Shown here in pieces: positions 43,561 through 48,801 of a stretch of 48,801 nucleotides of DNA (the stretch's first letter is position 1; every line of letters starts with the position of its first letter). The notes under the pieces were generated by a model. That model was not told the origin of the DNA. It saw nothing but the letters and a program-made list of their open reading frames with translations, and made no database searches. Source of the DNA: Gnetum montanum (Eukaryota; Streptophyta; Gnetopsida; Gnetales; Gnetaceae). The stretch is from NCBI GenBank assembly GCA_015680685.1, contig MNCI01008012.1:268667-317467 (forward strand), written 5' to 3'. A program made the translations under genes and the position numbers.

Positions 43561-44479
43561 CATCTGGATAATCAACAATTGTAAGTCTTTTAGAATCTTC
43601 TAGAAATTGGAAGTACCATTTTAGCTTACAATTCTTCATCTAGCAAGGGTCACTAATAGTTTGTGTCATAGTTCCAAAAGCATTATGTAATTTGTTGATT
43701 AGATTATACTACCCTTTCATCAAAGTCAATTCATCCTTCTCCATCTCCTTGTCATATTAATGTAGCCTTAACTAACCAACATTCTATTATATCTCACCTC
43801 CTTACACACTCAAATCATTCTACTCTTGCTATTTAGCCTATTCATCCTTCTTATTTTCATTCTGTTCCATACCACTTTGAACCTCAAAGTACCCCTTCAC
43901 CTCCTACATCTCAAACCACTTGTCCCTCTTTTTCCTCACCTTAAATAAAAATTCTCATCTATGGTTAGTAGGCCAACAAGTCATAATAAGACAAAAAAAA
44001 GAAGAATGTTGTCGATGCATCCAAGCAACCTTCTAAAACATCAAAGAAGGTTTCTTTCCAACAATGCTAGGAAATTCTTTTAAATAATCTCCCATCCATG
44101 TCTAATTAAATATAGCTAGTCATAGTGGTTTCTGCTTCACAATCATCCCAAATAGTGGATAATAAAGTCTTACAGTAAATGACCATCATTATGCATTGAA
44201 AAGAAACTAACTTATCCTTGTATGATCTCATAGTAATCTCTAAAGAGAATTGTGCTACTTTATATGATATCCTTAAGAAAATTGTGATCCTAAGTAACAT
44301 TATAGTTTAAAGAAAAGATATTTCATCATTCTTTCAAATCCATCACTATGAATTAGATAGTTAGAACTTCCTTGATAGAAATATTTAGAGTAATTTGAAG
44401 ATCAGGGATATTTGTTAATTTCCACTCTATATCACCATCAAAGTTTCACCCGATGCTTCAATTTCACTTATATATATGT
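43561..44479. other. Decayed gypsy linker, nothing recognised
   Basis: It lies between the gag and protease fossils on the plus strand. Pro/Ser/Thr/His-rich codons occur at about 43730-43920, as in gag-protease linkers, but there is no continuous frame. Confidence 0.4.
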
Positions 44480-45080
44480 TAAAGATGACACTAGATCTAA
44501 CGTAATCACATGAGCTATTATCAAACATCTTGATCTTCATGATCAAGTAATTTTTAGTGAAACTAATATGAACCTCATTTTCTTTAATGGTATATGAGTA
44601 GAAGTTATAGGTTCTTTTAGGTTTTCATTCATAGTAGGTGATTTTGTGTAATTTGAAGTCTTTTTTATCATTGTATGTGAATGACTTAATGTGAATAGAA
44701 TACTAGGACATCCTTAGCTAGTTGTGCATTGCCTAATGTCATGTCCTATACATTAGGAAATTCACTTTTTGTTTTGAGAAAATGAAATAATTATTCCTGG
44801 TAATATACAAATTACAAGTGTTTCTCATCTAGATCATGAAGCATGGCCTTATCAACATAGCAATGAACTAGCTAACATTAAAGGTGAACTTGTAGGTAAA
44901 ACTATAGTTACCTCTCCTTTTGAGGACTCTATTAATATCAAAGACTTGATAAACCTAAATGATGAGTCTACCTTTAATATTGAATTTGTTGACTTAGGAT
45001 TTAGAGAGCTTGATATACCTACTTCTAAGGAAAAATATTCACCTTATCCCTCTCACACAACTTCTTGGAAGTTTATTGCT
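44480..45080 (+). pseudogene. pro: Tat-like gypsy protease fossil and downstream linker
   Basis: On the plus strand the decayed protease pattern can be followed: a variant of the active-site segment (about 44480-44540), RLGIHEQ-like helix codons, IFFNGI and VEVIGSF (about 44570-44620), NRILGHP then a stop at a Trp position (about 44695-44720), and IIIPGNIQITSVS (about 44790-44825). A linker with NELANIKGELVGKTIVTSPF and FNIEFVDLGFRELDIP runs to about 45060. No reverse transcriptase follows. Confidence rests on order of motifs, not on any intact one. Confidence 0.55.
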
Positions 45081-45742
45081 AATACAATAATATTATATAC
45101 ATGAACTTAAAAAAACTAATTTTTTTATTTGCTACTTTTTTCTAAGTGGTGGATGTCTAGTAGTGCCTGTTAGGATAATGTTAAAACATTGCATTAATAC
45201 TTGATTGTGCTTTTATCTTTCTCTTTTATCACTTACTATTAGTCAACAACATTAAATAATAAGTGATCATATAACAACAATGCATTCTATCATTTTTGTA
45301 ACTATTATGATGCACAATGATAGTTAATTGAAAATGATGTAGAAATAATTTTATTTATTTACAAAAATTTCTATAATTTTTACACATCATAACCTTTTAC
45401 ATTGCATATTATTCCCCAATGTCATTTATATTTGAGGTTTCCAAAAGAAATATACAACTCTGCTTAGACACAAATGACATACAAAAATTACATCCAAACA
45501 TCAAAATTCTATAAGTATAACCCATACAAGCTTCTGGGGGTAAGTTTACATTTTTGTCCCATTTTGTTATAGAAGAGTCTTTCTATAAATAAAGGGAAAA
45601 GTATTTTCGAATCCTCATTGTTCCCTTTATTGTTGATGGTGTCCTTCTTCTATGATCCGGTCCATTCCTTTACTGTTGAAAACTTTGCCAAATCTAGCTT
45701 GGTGCTATTAATATTTATTTCTCTTTCAGGAAAGCCCAACCA
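45081..45742. other. AT-rich DNA, no gene seen
   Basis: Nothing recognised. Confidence 0.4.
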
Positions 45743-45837
45743 ATATCTTAGTCTAGCAAGATCCCAAGTTATCATCACTTGCTTCTAGTCTCACCTATAT
45801 TATAAGATATCTTAGTCTAGCAAGATCCCAAGTTATC
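45743..45837. repeat. 31-bp direct repeat, identical copies 64 bp apart
   Basis: ATATCTTAGTCTAGCAAGAT... occurs at 45743-45773 and 45807-45837 without a mismatch. The surroundings (CTTTCAGGAA) are also partly duplicated (about 45723 and 45838), which suggests a recent local tandem event. Confidence 0.85.
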
Positions 45838-45979
45838 TTTCAGGAATGCCATGTACTTAGGGCTTTGGATGTTTGGGTCATTGAACCTATATTATAAATT
45901 CAAATTTAGTTTCTTTAGATAATAAACGCTAACTTTCTTTTAACTTTAAACCTTTTCCAACTCACCTTTTAATGAAAAC

Positions 45980-46372
45980 CTACGTACTTGGTAGATTAGA
46001 CATTGCTCTAGTTGTTTGTATCTCTAGTAACAATGTGCTGTTAGCACTAACTTGCTGATATTCCTTACAGTCCCACAATCTTTATAGACATTTTCTATAT
46101 AGCAGGACATTTTTGTTAAGCTCCTCAATGTCTGACTGCAGCTTGTAGATAATCTCTGTGAGCTCTATAGAGAATCTGAAAAGGATTGTATCTAAAGATC
46201 ATAGGACCACTTCTTCTTCTAAGCCCATCCAAATCACTACATGAAAGTGAGCGATGAAAAATCTCAGTTATTTTGCAGCCCCTTTCCTCACCCATAGCTT
46301 CGGATGGATCAAAGTATTATCTTCAAATAGTGGCTTGGTCGTCATTGGGCCAGCTTTCCTTCGCTTATTTTC
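45980..46372 (-). pseudogene. Fossil coiled-coil reading frame
   Basis: One minus-strand register of about 130 codons with three internal stops reads MTTKPLFEDNTLIHPKLWVR, FIAHFHVVIWMGLEEEVVL, then a heptad-like ELTEIIYKLQSDIEELNKNV and RLWDCKEYQQVSANSTLLLE. The end resembles in style the last coiled-coil exon of the antisense gene in E (RKCHDWKSFATKV at about 11765-11803). It is probably the end of a retroelement extra ORF. No family is recognised, and sequence left of 45980 is non-coding. Confidence 0.4.
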
Positions 46373-46479
46373 CAAAATACTTCTTTCATTCATAAGAAAG
46401 AAGTACATAACATCCCTATAAGAATAAAGAGGATCACATCAAAAGCATAGTAAAAGATGTCAAAACTCTTTGCGTCAAA

Positions 46480-46820
46480 ACTTTTCATGCTTTACGGTGT
46501 TTCTTCCTACTGTATCTATGTGACGTGTTAAATTTGATTTTGACATCTCGCGTCACTTGTCGTATGATATTTGGAAAAAACCTCCTAAGTGGTAAATATA
46601 AGTTTGAATGTTTCACATTGAAACAATCTACGCAATGCTTGGAAATTTAAGTATGTTTGGCAAAATAACTTTGACGTCATACATCGTTTCTTTTAATGCA
46701 TGATGTTATATACTTTAGATGTAGTGTTAATTTTGACTTTCGATATTTCATGTTAAAATTCATTTTTGATGCATGATGTCACTAACAGTTAGCATTTGGC
46801 AAAAAACTTTCTTTCTACTG
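46480..46820. repeat. Two diverged copies of a CGTCA/TGATGTCA-containing module
   Basis: The stretch at about 46470-46580 (GCGTCAAAAC ... GACGTG ... TTTGATTTTGACATC ... GCGTCAC ... ATTTGGAAAAAAC) has a parallel at about 46660-46808 (GACGTCATAC ... TTAATTTTGACTTTC ... TGATGTCAC ... ATTTGGCAAAAAAC). They could be ends of a small DNA transposon or an old duplication. Confidence 0.4.
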
Positions 46821-48115
46821 CATCGAAATCTCTGGTTAAGTTCATCCTGCATTGTGTTCTTCATGGATAAAAACTTTAAAAATCACATTTTCTCACTAAT
46901 TTATGAGAATGAATGCAAATTCGTTAGCTATGCCGTTGTGAAGAACTTTGTAGCAGTGATTTTAAATTCTTAAATCTTGATAAATGTCACTATGAAATCT
47001 ACATAAAAGTCCTAGATTTTGATGCTTCTCTAGTTTATTGGTAAAGTAGACTAAGAAATCGACACATGCATTTAATTTCTAGTCACAAATCTAAGAAAAT
47101 ATCCATAAATGTAAAAAAATTTAAGTAACATTTGGGTTCTCATTTCCCATCCCAAAATCAAACTAAAATGTTAGTTTCTTAGCTTAAATATACTCTAAAC
47201 TACTATATAACATTGAATTTAAGCTCTAAAATTCAATACCTAGCTGAAATCTTTTAGAATCTTGGCACATTCTAAAACTTTTATTATGATAATGCTATAG
47301 TAACAATAAAATGAAATAAAAATTCCTAACTATGGTTTGGGTAACTTGCATCTTGTTGCTACTTGACCTACCTTTGGTTCACTATTTGCCACTTGCCATT
47401 TTTTCTAGGAGTTTTTGCTATGCTATCACTTTCTAAAAGCTTGTGCATTTATTCTCAATAGCACTTGATGTAAATGAAAACTAGTGTGCCTAATGTAACA
47501 ATGAAAAATTTCAGTGCTAGAAAATGGAAAGATTTTGCATAGAATAGTTTAACCTGTGGATTCATAGCCTTCGAAAAGGATCCAAAGTGCCTTAAATAGT
47601 CTAGCCAATTCTTTAAGGACTTAAAAAAATTTTGTTACTGAGAACAAAGAAATATGCAAGAAATATGGCCTAAACAACTGCAAAACATTGTATTACATAC
47701 TATAAAGTAGCATGAACAACAATAAGTTTAGAGAGTATAAATTGGTGGGCTTTAAAAGCCTAAAAATACAAAAATGACTTTGATATCAAGTGTGGGAGGT
47801 AGGCTATGTTCTACACTTGATTGCGCCTTTTTGTGCACTTGATCTACAATGCAAAGTTTGTAAAAGTTCATAAAAATCTACAATAATTCCTCCATTCTTT
47901 ACTAAAACATGTTTTTTTTTTTTGCCACAAAATGCTCTATTTTGTGTGTTGAGAATATATGCCAAAAAGTCTATTTTCCAAAAGATCCAAAGATGTCCAA
48001 GATCCCATAAAAACTATGATAAATATGGTATAAATAGGTTGCAAATTTGTTGTGCTGGCATTTGTTATAGTTTTTGAGTGTTACCAATTTTCTTAGGTCA
48101 AATTGCAACGTGTGG
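46821..48115. other. AT-rich DNA, no gene seen
   Basis: Only short ORFs without character. The ORF at 46773-46973 partly overlaps the repeat before it and is not supported. Confidence 0.45.
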
Positions 48116-48143
48116 GCTTAAAGCACAAGTGCCACATGTTGCT

Positions 48144-48167
48144 CCCACATGTTGCCTAACATGTGGG
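48144..48167. other. Perfect 10-bp hairpin
   Basis: CCCACATGTT, loop GCCT, AACATGTGGG. A third half-copy, GCCACATGTTGCT, lies at 48131-48143. Neither a T-run nor a gene end is next to it, so there is no reason to call it a terminator. Confidence 0.8.
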
Positions 48168-48307
48168 ACTCAAATATCCATAGTGTGAAATTAATGACCA
48201 AATCCCAGACACTACCTTCTCTCACTACATAGCATGTGAAGTTGATATATACAACATATGAGATGAAAATGCCAATTTTTGTAGCATGTGGAGTATTTTT
48301 AGTCTAA

Positions 48308-48409
48308 GCTTGTGAAGCATTTTTTAGCTTCCACAGGCTAGGATGCAAGGCATTTATAGCTTGTGGAGCATTTTTAACCTTCACAAGTTGGAATGCATGG
48401 GATTTGTAA
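48308..48409. repeat. 51-bp tandem duplication with internal inverted repeat
   Basis: Units start at 48308 (GCTTGTGAAGCATTTTTTAG) and 48359 (GCTTGTGGAGCATTTTTAA). Within each, CTTGTGRAG can pair with the CTTCCACAG or CTTCACAAG that follows. Confidence 0.75.
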
Positions 48410-48744
48410 GGTGTTGACTACAAATCTCATTTTTTACATTGAAAACAACTATTTGAAACTGTCAATACAAGGCCTTAAAGTAGGATTTTTGAGGAAAACA
48501 AGGAAATTTTTTCTACCTTTATATTTCCACCAAATTACAACAAGAATTTTGGCTACATGCTTTTACATTACAACATGAATTTTTCATTGGCCCCTCTTTG
48601 TTAATGTTTTAAGGATTGACTCAAGAGACATCAACAAATAATGTGAAACACTACCATAGGTTCATCACCAACACTCCCTCTTTATACTTGATTCTCAAGA
48701 AGTGCTTATGAGGGTGAAATAAGGTCATGATAGGATATGAAGAG

Positions 48745-48801
48745 TGATGAGTGGCTAGGTACCCCTACACTCCACCATACGAATATGAGCGTGCACGCGC
48801 G
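48745..48801 (-). repeat. Edge of another LTR of the same family (cut by the window end)
   Basis: TGATGAGTGGCTAGGTACCC and the following ACGAATATGAGCGTGCACGC match the left edges of the LTRs at 1282, 7346, 22474, 27343 and 30227. No primer site precedes it, so it is a 3' LTR or solo LTR in minus orientation. Its target site begins just left of 48745. Confidence 0.85.

Noticed and set aside
48144-48167. Rho-independent terminator
   Set aside because: Nuclear plant DNA, no T-run after the stem and no gene upstream.

Overview
The window looks like repeat-dominated nuclear DNA of a land plant, most likely a seed plant with a large genome. It is AT-rich. Every recognisable protein domain belongs to a plant retroelement: Ty3/gypsy of Tat/Athila type, Ty1/copia, or a plant L1-type LINE. 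Canonical GT..AG introns are present. I see no host gene, tRNA, rRNA, CRISPR or bacterial-style operon. The species cannot be named from the sequence. Coordinates are affected by a run of 733 N (3251-3983) and two single N (7437, 7602) that bracket a misassembled inverted copy.

Region 1 (1-18280). An old Tat-like element, here called E, is read on the minus strand. It has gag (16219 to about 14430) and protease (about 14210-12990), no visible reverse transcriptase, and an intron-containing gene on the opposite (+) strand (about 8765-12370). Its 5' end carries short tandem repeats (33-bp and 192-bp units) and GTGAG-rich arrays. A second minus-strand gypsy element, A (1282-8136), sits inside a GTGAG array. 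It has two LTRs, a primer binding site resembling the tRNA-Asp type, one continuous gag-protease frame, and a 5-bp target duplication that has decayed by one base.

Region 2 (18280-31106). Element C (+ strand, 5'-truncated) has its 3' LTR split by element D (minus strand, 22474-31083), with an intact AGGGG target duplication. D carries gag, a sense-strand coiled-coil ORF of 597 codons near its 3' end, and inside it a probable solo LTR (F) plus a diverged LTR fragment (G). A, C, D, F and the LTR start at 48745 belong to one LTR family (TGATGA...TCATCA). Within the first ~100 bp, the LTRs whose U3 lies in the window carry GATATC-like palindromes repeated mostly every 14 bp, followed by a TATA box.

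Region 3 (31107-48801). Mostly old intergenic DNA. It holds a degraded LINE (about 34790-40060, +), a copia pol fossil (42440-43270, -), a Tat-like gag-protease fossil (43330-45080, +), a fossil coiled-coil reading frame (45980-46372, -), several local tandem duplications, and the edge of one more LTR.

How the parts work together: A and D look like non-autonomous gag(-protease) elements that would need pol functions from elsewhere. Their reading frames have almost no frameshifts but many in-frame stops, mainly TAG, as expected from C-to-T decay of methylated silent repeats. Nothing here appears to be an active protein-coding gene today.
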